NCBI GenBank assembly: GCA_027186245.1
Contig: CP114491.1
Location: 7,437,501-7,501,500, forward strand
Length of the DNA: 64,000 nucleotides
Origin: Coriaria nepalensis
Taxonomy: Eukaryota; Streptophyta; Magnoliopsida; Cucurbitales; Coriariaceae
Direction: 5' to 3'
Shown here: positions 11,140-23,930 of the stretch, one piece after another
How the letters are laid out: each line of letters starts with the position of its first letter
How positions within the stretch are numbered: position 1 is the first letter of the stretch
Notes under the pieces: generated by a model
What the model was told of the DNA's origin: nothing
What the model saw: only the letters and a program-made list of their open reading frames with translations
The model's database searches: none
Program-made: the position numbers and the translations under genes

Positions 11140-11495
11140 GGCCACGGAGTTTGAGCTCCACAGATCGAATAATCCTCTTGCAAAATAACTGTCTCATTTT
11201 GCAATACTTGAGGAAGAAAGTTTGTTCTTCTGATGAAAAACAGCCAAGAAAATCCAACAACCTGTCGAATGTTTTTGTAGAAGATATCCAAAGTTCCCTT
11301 GTAATGATAACAATCGGGATGACAAATTGCCACCGTTCCATGAACTCCAGCACGTGTGCACGAAGGAGAACACCTTAAATCTGTAAGAAACTGAGCTCAC
11401 ATAAAGAAGGCAATATCAATAATTACTGGAAAAGAAAAAAAAAAAAAAATACTTCCGAGGATTATTCGAGCTCCAGATCTGTGGAGCTCCATGGG
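11140..11495. mobile_element. Small fold-back (inverted-arm) element
   Basis: The left arm (11140-11177) contains GAGCTCCACAGATC followed by GAATAATCCTC. The right arm (11457-11495) contains the same 25 bases on the opposite strand, with an 8-nt insertion (TGGAGCTC) between the two parts. That insertion makes the right arm itself a near-perfect palindrome. The loop of about 280 bp has overlapping minus-strand frames of 65-74 codons with no family I recognise. No target duplication was found. Compatible with a miniature fold-back element carrying captured DNA, which is inference. Confidence 0.55.
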
Positions 11496-12423
11496 TTAAA
11501 TATAGGTTAAATTTATAATTATAACTTTTTAGTATTGACGTGACATTATTAAAGTTACAAATTTATACATATAATTTAACATGAAATGTTAAAATTTTAA
11601 TACGTCAATTTTTTTTATTAAAAAAAATCAAATAAATTAAAAATTCTAATTTAAATTATATATAAATAAATTTATAAAACTTGAACTATATGAATTAAAA
11701 ATAATTAGCCTTAAATAATATTATAATTGTGACATAATTTGGACAATATAATATTTAAAAATATATCAATTTATCAAGTAAAATTTACATTCAAAATTTT
11801 AAACTACAAATTAGTAATTTATCACCTGATGATTTTCCGTCAATGGCTATCGGATGCTTATTGTGCAAGTAGATCAATTTAGTAATTCTACGATCTGAAT
11901 CAATCATGTTATTGACTATTATTCTTTTTTCTCTCAAAACTTAATACAATGTCATCTTAACTAGTTTGTTCATCCTTATTTCTTCGTATTGAAAACAAGT
12001 GTAGATATATTAAGATATTTCCAAATAAGTAAAGCTTTCAAATTGTTAATTAATCCATATAAAAGAAGACAAAATAAAGCGCTACTCTTAGTAGGAAAAC
12101 TATAGATTAGAATGCGTCTCTTAACGGTGCTTTATAAGAATTTTATTGCATTAAAAAAAGGAGAGAAACAAACAAATTACTACTTTTGATTTTCGGACCT
12201 AATAAATCATTTTAGTGGATTACAAGCAATCATTCCATGTAAATTAGGATGTGGGGGAAAATATAGATCAACCTTATCATTTGTTCAATTGCGAGTCTAC
12301 ACCGATTCAAGATTTAAATTACAATCCCTCTATTTTAGACTTTAGTTTTATATAATTTTCAAAAGATTTAAGTATTTCTAATTTGAATTGTAAGTATGTT
12401 TCCGATATGATTCGATGATATTA

Positions 12424-12460
<37 letters not shown>

Positions 12461-13623
12461 AGATATGATGTGGAGTATGTGTTAAGTTTAATCCATTAAA
12501 TATGGGTATATCATATTAAAATTTAATTTTGAACTTAAAATCATAGAGGGAATATAACTTTTTTATATATTAAAATTTTGAGAACTTGTCTTCGGATTTG
12601 AGAAGATATTATCGACTTGAATAATGTACCAATTTGAGTATTTGGCTTATCGTTTTAACGTTAGTGCTTCATAAACTAAAAGACAAGATGAGAGAGAAAA
12701 CATTATCACCAGACAATAACGGGAGACCACTGGTACTAACAACGCAACATCACATAATGGAAAAAAAAGAAGAGAAAACATATACCCTACATCATTCTCG
12801 AACAAGTCTTGTCACTGCTTAAGATCTTAAAAAACTGTTTTCGACAAGTAAGCAGGTATTGCTTGTACCGGATTCTACATCTATGAACTGAAAGATCTGA
12901 ATAATCAACTTTGCAATCAGTTATTAGAACATGATCATTTGAAATAAATAAAAACCCTTTTTATTGGATGCAGTCAATGAGCAATGAGCATGTTTGTCGT
13001 CGCAAACTCTAAGACTAAAGTAATGGTGTAATAGTATTTCAATAATACGAGGGTAGAAGATAAAAACGTTCCTTACTTGCTATGCTAAGTTAAACTGATT
13101 GAACTGGAAATGATGATCCTGCTAAGTCGACAACCATAATGATGGTGCATTGTGTCCTCTCTTTGATAGGGTTGGACTATTGTTGTAATTACTAATACTA
13201 TTGGGGAGAAGTAGTTACTTTACTAGAATGTTAGAGTGGGTCATTAGTACTGAAGTTTTGTAATTTCGGTTTAGAAGAATTAAGCTATAAATAAAATTTA
13301 ATTAATTCTCTCACGTAATTTCTTGAAGTTGAGTGCATTCTCAGTTTCAGTAATTACTAATCGTGAATCAATGACTTGAGACCTCAGCACTTTATCAGCC
13401 ACTACTACCATCAGAACTCTCTCTAAAGAGATTGAAACATAGACTCAAAATTGTGGATTAAAATCCAAATGCCAACTATTAGGGGGTGCTTTTGAAAAAA
13501 AAAAAAATTCTATTTATGGCAAAATTTTTTTAAGGAAATATAGGGTTAATTCTAATTTTTTTTTAAATTTATCTCTTTTTGTTGGAAAGTAAGTATAGAA
13601 AAACACAAAATTGGGAAAAATCT
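11496..13623. other. Intergenic, AT-rich, no gene recognised
   Basis: The segment contains a (TA)n-T(n) run at about 12420-12462 and a 12-bp direct repeat GTAATTACTAAT (13185-13196 and 13350-13361) bounding 153 bp that may be an LTR or short-element relic. Open frames here are short and without recognisable domains. Confidence 0.45.
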
Positions 13624-13700
13624 CACTACAAGAAATTCTTAGGGCATATTCTAAGATGGTTTTTAGGGTATATTCTAAGGTGGTCACAAGAGGACCACAG
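13624..13700 (+). mobile_element. Terminus of a CACTA (En/Spm) transposon, partner end not seen
   Basis: CACTACAAGAAATTCTTAGG matches the CACTACAAGAAA terminal inverted repeat of plant CACTA elements. It is followed by two sub-terminal copies of AGGGYATATTCTAAGRTGG (13641-13659 and 13665-13683), as usual for this superfamily. No opposing TTTCTTGTAGTG end is present in the window, so this is an orphan end or a heavily truncated element. Confidence 0.6.
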
Positions 13701-14550
13701 CTCATCATGTAAGCAAGAGTTCAAAGAAAAATAAAACCTAGAAGAGTCAAAATTCAAAACGAACAATAAAACTGGACATATCCCAAACTGTCTAAAAAAT
13801 TCGTAGTCTTAATGTCATCCCTACTAGAAGGAGCAGGAAGGGAGGGCACTCTATGTTTAACTTTGGAGGAGATAAACCCAAAATTAAAGGAGGGAGCCGA
13901 AAACATGTTGTTGTGAATACAACCATTCATTTTCTTCCACAATGCAATTTTATCATTTGTTTTAAGTTTTGTAATTTTTATTTCTTCCTTTTCCAACGGT
14001 AATTGTAACTATATAAGTACCCTTGAAATATTGGATAATTACCTATTTAACTCTTATATTTGTAAAAGTATCAGGGAGCTCCTTAAGTGTCGGATAATTA
14101 TTACTTAAGGTTTCTGAAATTACATGTGAATCCCTGTTTCTCAAACTACCAGACAAATAAGTCCAACTAAGAAAACGACAAAAAATAACAGTATCGCCTT
14201 CATATAGGGTCAAAATATCATTAATTCCATCTTACATCACGTAAAAGATTCCCTCAAGGAATAACTAGTACGGTAGTACCAGCCAATCTATTACTGAAGA
14301 TTAACTATTCATAAATTGGCCCCATTTCTCTTCATAAAATATATAATTCTTCCACTTAGATAAATACCGTTCAAAAAGGTTCAACAAAGTTAATACTACA
14401 TGATCCCTTCAGTAAGACTTCTGTCAAAGATATACATACATAGAAGCCTCTTGCCTCCGAAATTCATTATCTAGCCTCTAATTTCCGATCGAATGGTGTT
14501 AGATCAGAGCAAAATTATGAAGTTATATACATATATATTGGTCTCTTTCC
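13701..14550. other. Intergenic and 3' region of the ALMT gene
   Basis: AT-rich sequence. The minus-strand frame at 13754-13996 shows no known domain. The last 100-150 bp before 14551 should hold the ALMT 3' UTR (minus strand). Confidence 0.35.
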
Positions 14551-16446
14551 TTAGGCTTGGAATTGAGCAACCCCTCCAAGTTCTTCCACCTCCTTAGCCA
14601 AATCTTCAACCTTTTCAACCATCTCTGTCAGTAAGAAGATAAAGGTAGCCATGGCCAGAGCTTCACTGGTATTCCCTGCAGGTACCGTTCCTTGAAGCTT
14701 GGAAGAAGACATAAGTAGGCTAATGTCTTGTCTAACTGACTTCAATTTCGGCTCTATTACTGCCCCTACTTGCAATCTTCTCATTCTCAATATGCTTTCT
14801 CCTACCTCTGTTAGAGTCCATGCAATGGAGGACCCAATTGCTTCACATTGACATTTTACTGCTTCTCTCACCGTTGTTGAGGGCTGATCATCACATAATC
14901 AATAACATATAATTAGTACGTTCATTAATGTAAATAATTAACGTAATAAAATTTTTCTGTCTCCAAAAAATAAAAAATAAAAAATTAATTAAATACCTGT
15001 CTAGGAGATTGAAGGCAAGTATTGAGAGAAATTATTGTGGTTGCTAGCTCTCTAAGAAGCTCTCCAACATGTAGGTATTTCTTCCATGGGTAATTAAGCC
15101 CAAATTTTCTATGCCATGGTTCCCATCTTGCAAAATTTGCCTATAATTAAAAAAAAAAAATTAAGATGACATAATGTAAATTGAGAGATCATGGTGGGAT
15201 TGACTCTAAAATAGTTTTTTTTTTCAGTGAAAAAAAAGACCAAGTGGGTAATTAGACAATAAAAATTAATACCAATGATTCTTCACTTGTCTTTGAACTT
15301 AACACTGATTTGCAGCTGCTTAGAACTTTACTACAACTTGCAAGCTGGTCCTTGTCCTTCTCGAATGTCATGAAGTACTCCTCCAAACATCCTATATCAC
15401 GAAGCAAAGATATATAGAAAGAACAAGAAAAATTAATTTACAGAAATGATCAACTTAATCATGTACAAGTGTATATATATATATATGTATGTTATATTAA
15501 TCACCTTGAAGAGAATCAGCGAGGTGAGTAAAATTAAGGGCAACGGAGCGGTGAAGTTGATCACCAGTCCAAGTGGGGAGGATTAGCAAGCTTGTAAAAA
15601 TGCAGATGGCGATGCCTATACCGATAGTTGCGAGCCGATCACGGGCTAAAACCACCACCTTTCCCTCTTGTTTTCCGGAAACCACCACCAAATTGAATGT
15701 CAAAATGAATATCACTACTCCATACTCATATTTTCTCTTTACGCTTGGTACCAATCTAACGTAAGTAGCACTGGCGCCTACAATCAATCATGATTACACT
15801 ATTAATCTAGATACCATACATTAGGACAACTTAATTAAATTGGTTTAGAGCAAATCCACTCCTTTTTTTTTTTGTGGTGGGAGTTAAGTAAACTAAATAA
15901 ACGGGCAACTTACCAAAGACAAAGATAAAAGTGGCCACAGCAATAGCGTTGCCATTCCCAGAAATTTGTTGAGCAAGAGCTGCAGCTAAACACCCAAACC
16001 CTCCTCCTAATGCAGTTCCAATTGCACGATTGATTCCCTTCCCAAGTGTAGCTCCTGAAAATTATACATATTTCCATGATCGATATATATATATAGTTAA
16101 TCTATTATATACTCATTAATTATATTTAAAAATTACCTGCAGAAAACTCAAAGACAACGACAACAGTCATGATAGCCCAAACGGCGTTCTCTCCAACTTG
16201 TTCATAGAGAGAATCCACTAGATAAAGAAGTGAAACCAGAACCAAGGCAATCCCAACCTTCACACTATGAATGACTTTTCTTATTTGATCTTCCTTCATT
16301 TTCTCTCCAATATAGAAAATGAAAGAAAGGAAACGACAATGTTTAACCTCCTTCTCTCCATCCTTATTGGAAGCTGTAATAACATTAGCATCCCCAGCTT
16401 GACGTTCTTCTTCGCCACTGATAGATATCACATGAGCTGGCCCCAT
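14551..16446 (-). CDS. ALMT: Aluminium-activated malate transporter (ALMT family anion channel)
   Basis: Six exons on the minus strand, 16446-16137, 16054-15914, 15777-15505, 15391-15273, 15140-14997 and 14883-14551, join into 439 codons (start MGPAHVISISGEEE). ALMTs are plant anion channels that export malate or other anions across the plasma membrane or tonoplast. The N-terminal half has about six hydrophobic segments (for example VGIALVLVSLLYLV, VWAIMTVVVVFEFSAG, ATIGIGIAICIFTSLLIL). The family signature WEPWHRKFG lies in the cytosolic half, matching the WEPxHG motif apart from R for G. The C-terminal tail is short, as in the smaller members. A TAA lies in frame upstream of the ATG, so 16446 is the first possible start. 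The fit is to the ALMT2/8/10-type group by memory only. Transported anion and aluminium response cannot be read from sequence. Confidence 0.93.
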
Positions 16447-17240
16447 CACTGACAAGAACGTCAGAAGAGCTTCAATTTAAGATTGATCGCACAAATTGTT
16501 TTGTAGTAAAGCATATGAGAAGGGGGGGGGGGGGGGGATTGTCAACACTTATATATACAATGCATGCAGTGGGCCCAGTGAAAAAGGTGACAAATGTATT
16601 AAGAAATTGCATGCGGGGATACAAGTATGAATGCAAAAAAGTTAGCTCCTTCAACAAATTTACATGATGCATGTATTAATTAATTTTAAAGGTGGCTTGT
16701 AGATAGATAGTGAACACTAAAACACCACATGTATTTCTGATACGTGCAATTAAGGTAGCAACTTAGTGATTCGAGTGGAACACGTACACTTGCACGGAAA
16801 GAAGACTATTTATTTATCATTACAATTATTATTATTCTTATAGTATTGGGAAACTCCTTCGCACGTGTTCGGTGGTGGTGTATAAATTGATATTAGGTTC
16901 AATGCAAATTAAGTGTATATAGATCAAACAAATCAAGTGATGTGATTTATTGGTAAGAAATTTCACCGGTCATGTCTTTCCATATTATTTATGAATAATT
17001 GGGGCTTATGTTTAGTCGATTAATGGGAACGGTCGGATTTCCTATGCATACATCATAATTCTTGATATGTTTGGTATGCATAGACTTGATTTGCACTGAA
17101 TCTGGTCTCGTATAAACTCAGAGAGATCAGTAGGTCTCGTTACATTACAAGATAAGTGATAAATGTTACATCTATCAATAAAGTATTCGACATTTAAATT
17201 CATACTCTCTTATTAATCACATATTGGTGCCACTTAAACT
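16447..17240 (-). promoter_or_regulatory. Upstream region of the ALMT gene
   Basis: The 5' flank of the minus-strand ALMT gene contains an uninterrupted run of 16 G (16522-16537) within 100 bp of the start codon, followed by AT-rich sequence. No TATA box or other element was assigned with confidence. Confidence 0.3.
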
Positions 17241-17244
17241 CTCC

Positions 17245-17635
17245 TTAGGGTTGTGTAAAAATATCAGTATTTGCTATAATTGTCCAATCTGCCCGCCAAT
17301 GGAATCGGTCCACCCGCCAACGAAATAGATTCCAATTAACTTCATTCAAAGTTTTAGGGCAGATGAATATCTGTTACCCGTCTATTTTTTAATTTAAAAA
17401 AAAAAAACTTAAGTTTCTTGTTTCTTCAAGGAAAAAAAAGGGCAAGACGAATAGCCGCCTTATTCACGGAGGCATGATAAATAACCGTTTGATATCTAAT
17501 GGAGCGGATAGGACAATATCACTTGCCCTAAAAACTTAACTGGCAGATACCCGTCCGTTAATCCATATAATGGATATAATGGATAACATATACGAATATA
17601 TGTTATTCACCCTTTGGACAATCCTATTCATATCC
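17245..17635. repeat. Probable non-autonomous DNA element
   Basis: The segment begins TAGGGTTGTGTAAAAATAT, and its right end read on the minus strand is ATAGGATTGTCCAAAGGGT, giving imperfect inverted ends. The interior carries repeated motifs of the type CAGATGAATATCTGTTACCCG and CCGCCTTATTCACGGAGGCA, like those at 10610-10770. No clear 8-bp duplication was found. Confidence 0.35.
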
Positions 17636-17804
17636 AAGCTCGATGCCTATTAGATGGGCTAGGCTGTTGCCTAAGGCTCCGAAATAAAAGGGGCCCCTAA
17701 AAAAAAAAGGTTAAGCTAACTTAAAAAGAGCCCCAAATTTTATTTATCACCGGCGGCCCATGAAAGAGGGTAGAAAAAAAATTTATAAATTTAATGATTA
17801 AAGT

Positions 17805-20800
17805 TAGAGGTGTCAAAATGGGCCGAGTTTTCCGGCCCGACTCGTAGCTTAGAAAAAAAAACCTGGCCCAAAGCCCGACCCAAATATAGGTCCGGATTTG
17901 GACAAATTTCTAAACCCACTGGGCCCGCCCAACCTAGCCCTGTATATAAACCCGGCTGAGCCCAGGGGGCCCTGCCCTAGCAGGGCACAACCTACTGCCT
18001 ACACTGCATGCTTTTTAGCCTGCTGCACATGCAATGAGGAGAGGACATTCAAATTTGAAAGCCCTCTCCTCATCACCCATCTCAAATTTTTTAGTAGGAT
18101 AATATATATATATTTGTCCTTAATTTTATTTTTATTTTATTTTACTCTCCTCTCATAATAATTTTTAAATTCTCCCCCTACTCGAATTTTCCCTATAAAT
18201 ATCTACTCTTTCACTCTAATTTTTTCTCACATTTTCTCACACACACACACACACTCTCTCAATCTCTTATCTAATCCCTAATTTTTTCTCTAATACTCTA
18301 AATTATAATTAATTTTCATTCTTTCATAATCCATAATTTTCTTATCATTAATCTCAATCTCTTATCCTTATTCCTTAATCTCAATCCATAATACTATATT
18401 TTCCATAAATTAAACAAAATTCTAAGGTAATTAAACTTATTGTTATTGTTTATTATTTATTATTATACTTAATGTTTAATGCTTTACTTGTTTACTTAAA
18501 TTCTTATTTATTTATATTTTTTATGATTAATCATTTACTCTTAAATTCATTATAGGAAATGAATTATCATCAATATGACTTTAACTCTCTAAATGAGTAT
18601 GAGCAAAATCTTTATGTCGAAATTGATTCAAATTCACCACTGATACCATCAGTTCCAACACAATCTAATATACCAAGTGGTCAAGGTCTACCATCACCAT
18701 CATATTAATCTAATGCTCATACTGCTACTGTCGCAAATACAATGCCCATAAAGAGACATAATAAGCGAACATCCAAAATTTGGTATACATTCGACATAAG
18801 TCCACACAAAAATAAGAAATGTGCGAACATTGATTGTGCAATGTGCAAGTATTGCAAAAGTATTTTGGTTACAGGTCCAAATGATGGAACTAATAACTTG
18901 AAACGCCACAAAGACAAATGCATGGCTAAAGCTGGTGTAGGTATGAATCAAACTCAACTGAATTTTAACACTAATGGTACAATTAGTATGTAGACTTATG
19001 ATTCCATGACTGCTAGAGAAACTCTAGTTAAACTTATTGCTGCTATTGATTTACCTATTCATTTTAATGATAGTATTTATTATGAAGAGCACATTAGAAG
19101 AGAACATACCCCATAATATAAGAGCACAAGTAGAAATACTACTAGATCTGATATATTTGCATATTTCAGAAAAAAAAAGTGATGAATTAAAATTAGAATG
19201 TGGTGATTTAAATCTAACTTTTACCTTAACTTCTGATATTTAGAATGCATGTTCTAAAGAGTACTATTTATACGTTGATATTCATTACTTAGATTTAGAA
19301 TTGACTTTAAATAAAAAAATTAATAACATTTAAAGTTATAAATGAAGCACATACTGGTGAAAATATATGTGATTCAATAATTGAAATTTTGAGTGAGTTT
19401 GATATCAAAAGTCGTATAATATCTATAACTTTGGATAATGTTGCGACAAACATAAGTGCCGTCTCTTTATTTGAATCACAGCTTAGCCAATATAATGGTG
19501 GAGTGTTCCTACATCAACGTTGCGTGTGTCACATCATAAACCTCGTTGTAAAATCAGGTATGAAAGAACAATAGGTAAAACTATACTGTTGATAAAATTC
19601 ATATGATATTATCTTGGATTATTAGTTCAAATTCTAGGATAGCTAAGTTTAAAAGATATTATAGGGCATTCAATTTGAAGCCTCAAAAGCTTGGAATTGA
19701 TATGTCGGTAAGGTAGAATTCCACATATTTGATATTGTAAAATGCCCTCCCACATAAAGAAATAATTAATGGTTTTTTTAATTCTTATGATCCTCCTGTT
19801 ATTGTGAATAGTTCTGATTGGGATATATCTGAAAAATTTACATGTTTTTTAGAAATATTTTATGATTCTACTGTTCGACTTTCAGGTGTTTAAACATGTT
19901 GAAATTACTAGCTTGTTTAAGATTTATGAGAATGATGAAGTGTTTAAACCAGTTGTTCAGAAAATAGTTTCGAAATTTAAAAAATATTAGAAGGAAATTC
20001 CTCTTTTATATACTTTTGCTTTTATATTAGACGCAGGGTTAAGTTACAGGGTTTAACAAATACTCTTACATTTATGAGTCAATATATAAATGTTGATTAT
20101 TCTTCCACTATTACTAACGCTACTAACAAGTTATATGAAGTATTTGGTCTTTATGATAATAAGTACAGCTACTTGCAGCAACAAACACGAAAATAAGAGA
20201 TTCGACCCAAGAGGAAAAGTTGAAATTTTGTTAGCGGTTCTGGTTCCAGTTCCAATTCCAGTTCTAGTTTCACTGGGATGGAACTTCAGAAATACCTCGA
20301 AATCGATTTCTCATTTTTTGATTCTTGTGCAAATGATTCAAAATCCTTATGCATTTTGGATTGGTGGAAGAAAAGCTCTACACTATTTCCTATACTAGCA
20401 CGACTTGCACGAGGTGTCCTAACTGTTCCCGTCTCAGTAGTTTCTTCCAAATCAGCATTCAACATAGGTGAGAGAGTTATTAAAGATAGAAAGACTTCGT
20501 TAAAGCCATAATTGGTTGAAATATAATTATACATAAGAGATTGGGAGCATGCGTCTCATCAAGGTCAACATACAACTCATAATAAAGACTTGGCTCAATA
20601 TTTTTAGAATATGTTCTTAGATGAATATCCTTCTGCGACAGGAATCAGTTCTGTGGTCTATCAATGACCAACTACTATTAATAAATAGATGATAGATAAT
20701 ATATTATAATGTATTAACAAACTTTTATTATTATTATTTTTGTTTATGACTTCATTATAAGCTCCGGTTTTTCATTCTTAAGGCCGGGAGGTTTTTTTGA

Positions 20801-21374
20801 TAGACCAATTATTTAATAATATGCAATGAAGTCTTTATTTGGCCAAAAATTTATTCTTTATTTGAGATGCTCTTAGACTCTTAGTTATTTGATAATTTGA
20901 TAATTAGACAATTTGATAATTTGAGATGTCATTAGTTATTTGGTTGTAAATTTTGATGATACAATTTGATAATTTTATTTGGATTGTTCTTTGGACCTCT
21001 TGTTAATTAAATTATTATAAGGATTCAAAATTTCAAATAATTTCTCTTACTTTAATAATAATTTATTTAAAAAGGGTTGGGCCCATTTTAGGCCGGTAAG
21101 GCCTTGTAGAACTCGACCCATTTTAGGCTTAGTAAGGTCCAGTAGAACCCGGCTCATTTTAGGCCCGGTAAGGCCTGATATAATCTGGCCCATTTTAAGC
21201 TTGGATGAGCTCGTGATAAACCCAAAGAGATTTTCAAGCCGAGTCCGGACATATATTTTGAAAACGAGCTCAACCCAGCCCAGCTCACTTTTTTTCCGGG
21301 CTCAGCCCAACCCAACCCTAAATAATAAAAAAGCTTGAAAGAGTCGGACCGGATAGTCCATTTTGACACTTCTA
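17805..21374 (+). mobile_element. Decayed autonomous hAT transposon with TIRs and target duplication
   Basis: The left end reads TAGAGGTGTCAAAATGGGC, and the right end read on the minus strand is TAGAAGTGTCAAAATGGAC. Immediately outside are ATTAAAGT (17797-17804) and ATTAAAGC (21375-21382), an 8-bp target duplication with one change, as hAT insertion makes. Sub-terminal regions are rich in GGCCCG/CGGGCC motifs. The 3.57-kb length and internal transposase remains indicate a once autonomous copy. The many stops show it is immobile on its own. Confidence 0.9.
18559..20660 (+). pseudogene. hAT transposase pseudogene (BED zinc finger and dimerisation domain)
   Basis: Coding begins after an acceptor-like TATAG with MNYHQYDFNSLNEYEQNLY. 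A BED-type zinc finger follows (CAMCKYCKSIL...NNLKRHKDKCM, about 18833-18924). In the middle, FLHQRCVCHIINLVVKSGMK is the hAT block around the conserved cysteine-histidine. The C-terminal dimerisation region is clear: ILDWWKKSSTLFPILARLAR and VPVSVVSSKSAFNIGERV (about 20355-20478), then a broken IRDWEH. Stops and frame shifts occur throughout (for example 18706, 18991, 19241, 19571). The enzyme would have cut and pasted the flanking element. No functional protein remains. Confidence 0.9.
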
Positions 21375-21382
21375 ATTAAAGC

Positions 21383-22055
21383 TAACTTAGAGCCACGAAA
21401 AATGAATAATAATAATAATAAATTAAAATGCCCCACTTTCGTTTCTTTTGTTTTGATTAACTTTTGTTTCTTTCTTTTCCAGCCCCACTTTCGTTCTTCT
21501 TCTTCTTCTTCCCATTTTTTTCTTCTTCTTCCCTAGATAGACCCCACTGCTCCACCCATCTTCGCCCTCTTCTCTGTTCAACTCCAACTCCCTAATCCAT
21601 TACCATTTTTCTTATTTTATTATTATTATTATTATTCCGCTACTTTTCTTTGTAAATTACAACACTCTTCATCTTTCTCTAATATCTCTCTCAAACTATC
21701 CCTCTAAATATAAATCAAATTTCTTAAAATTCCAAATTTTATCAATAAAAAAAATTATTATACACACTTAAATATAAGAACTTAATCAGTTATTTTGTAC
21801 ACAAAAAGCAAGGAGAGTGATTTTTAAATAAAGTACTAATATGTATTCTAATATATATAAATAGACGGAAAAATGAATATTCTCACTTTGACTTTGTTAT
21901 GTTATGAATTCGAGTTATTACTATACCGGAAGTATGAGATCATATATCAATCTCGTTTTAAAAAATTATTTTAAAAAAATATATAAAAAAGCTTAATCTT
22001 TTATTCTCACTTAATGCATCCAAACACATTGAGCCGGCTCTACTCATAGCTATTA

Positions 22056-22092
<37 letters not shown>

Positions 22093-23930
22093 ATATATTT
22101 AGAGATGAATCTCCATACCTATAAATTGAGAATTATAAATTAATATAAAATTTTACATTATTTTGGAACTCACCTGTAACTGTGTAATTTACACTCACCT
22201 GTGGAAGAAAATATTATCCTTTCGAGATACCCACCCTCCCATTAGTAATAGTTTGATGTTGGGTTTTCAGAAAATGCATGAATGCCACTATGAGAAAATG
22301 ACCGACATGGTTTCAAAATTTTCAACTTTTTTTTTTTGGGTAAGATAATTTTTTACTGTTGATTTTTGCTATAGATAATTTCAAGAGTTTAGGCGCATAT
22401 AAGGACTGATTTTGGTTAATTTATAATTAGTAAGACCGGATTTTATAATAATCTTTTTTTGGCCAAATATTTTTATCTCAAAAACGTCACCAAATCTGTC
22501 AAAATTTCACTTATTTTTTGTAAAATTTTAAAACGTGGCGAATACTTTTGAATTTTTGCATAGTTTTGATGATATATTTTTTTTCTTTTTTCCTTCTAAA
22601 AAGAGGAATAAAAAGGTGGTAGGAAACTAGGGATGCCGTCATATTACGTCACTTAGTGTTTTCAAGCACGAATTAACCTACTGTTATGCCCAGTGAGGAT
22701 CATGCTTTTCAAGAGAAATTCTTAGTTCGACTATATTTAGAAGTATAGTGAATTAATTTACTTTTATCTTAATATTATTATATAATATATTTTATTAATT
22801 TTATATATAATTAATATATTTTTTATTTATTATAAATATAATTTATCGATTAATATTTTTCAAAATTTTGCTTAAATTTATTAATTATATATATAATTAA
22901 AATATTTTTATCTATTATAAATTCAGTTTATCAATTAATATTTTCAAAATTTTGCTTAGGCTTATAGCAATACCTCTATACATTTATATATATTATTATT
23001 TTCTTAAAAATCATCGATAATTTTACTGTAGTTAAATTTATTATATACACAATAATAGCTTTCATGAATTTTGTAGGTATCATTTCAAAATACTTAATTA
23101 TATTTTATTCGATAATACCAATGTTAATATAATTACATAGCGCGTCCGAATTGATCATGATCCACTAAGCAACCATTTTAATTAATTAATCACTTTGTCG
23201 TGCAGAAACAGAACCATCGGTTGTCGTCACATGACACAATCGAAACAGTGATTTGTTTGCCATGTAAATATGGAAAAACATTATGAAACATTTCATGGTT
23301 GGTGGGGACATCATGGGATGTATTTCATATTATTTAAAATATGATTTTTTTTAAAAAAATTTTAAATAATATAATATATTTTAATTAATAAATTAAATTT
23401 TATTCTCTCGTATCTAAGAGTAATTGTGTATACATTCGATATTTGGGATTTTCCTTCCCAAATTTCATTTTTGGTCTAAAGTTTGATTTGGGGTTTAATT
23501 AGAATCTCCTATATGCTACCTAATTTCAGTTCATTTAGATTATTGCTTTAAATTTTTGAATTTTTTATCTAAATACATCACATCCATCGGACCACACTAA
23601 GATTTTATCGTGATTTAAAGACACTCAAATGTCAATTTCGATTACATTTTGGATTGGTTCCAAGTGGGTTTAGAAGGCTAATATTTTATGCCGAGTTAAT
23701 ATGTTTTATTTAAAATCATTAAATTTTAAATAAAAAAATTCAATGATTTTAATTAAAATAGTAAAAATTTATTTTAGTATAATTTATTTAAGATATCTTA
23801 ATTTATCTTGCTTCAACAAAATTTTTTGAATATCATTATATAAAATTCAATGATTTTAAATAAAATAGATTATCATATTTGACAAAAATGAAAGATTAGC
23901 TCCCCAATCCCATCTAGAAGTAAGGGTGCC
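21383..23930. other. Intergenic, AT-rich
   Basis: No gene seen. The segment contains TCTTCTTCTT-type pyrimidine tracts (21490-21535) and the palindromic trinucleotide run (TAA)n(TTA)n at about 22050-22095, which could fold into a hairpin. Confidence 0.45.
22792..22958. repeat. 86-bp imperfect tandem duplication
   Basis: Copy 1 (22792-22877) and copy 2 (22878-22958) share TTATTAATT at the start and TTTTCAAAATTTTGCTTA at the end, with scattered differences. Both are more than 80% A+T. This looks like a local duplication without coding content. Confidence 0.75.

Noticed and set aside
18700..18957. Minus-strand frames opposite the hAT BED finger
   Set aside because: The plus strand encodes a recognisable zinc finger at this place, so these are antisense shadows.
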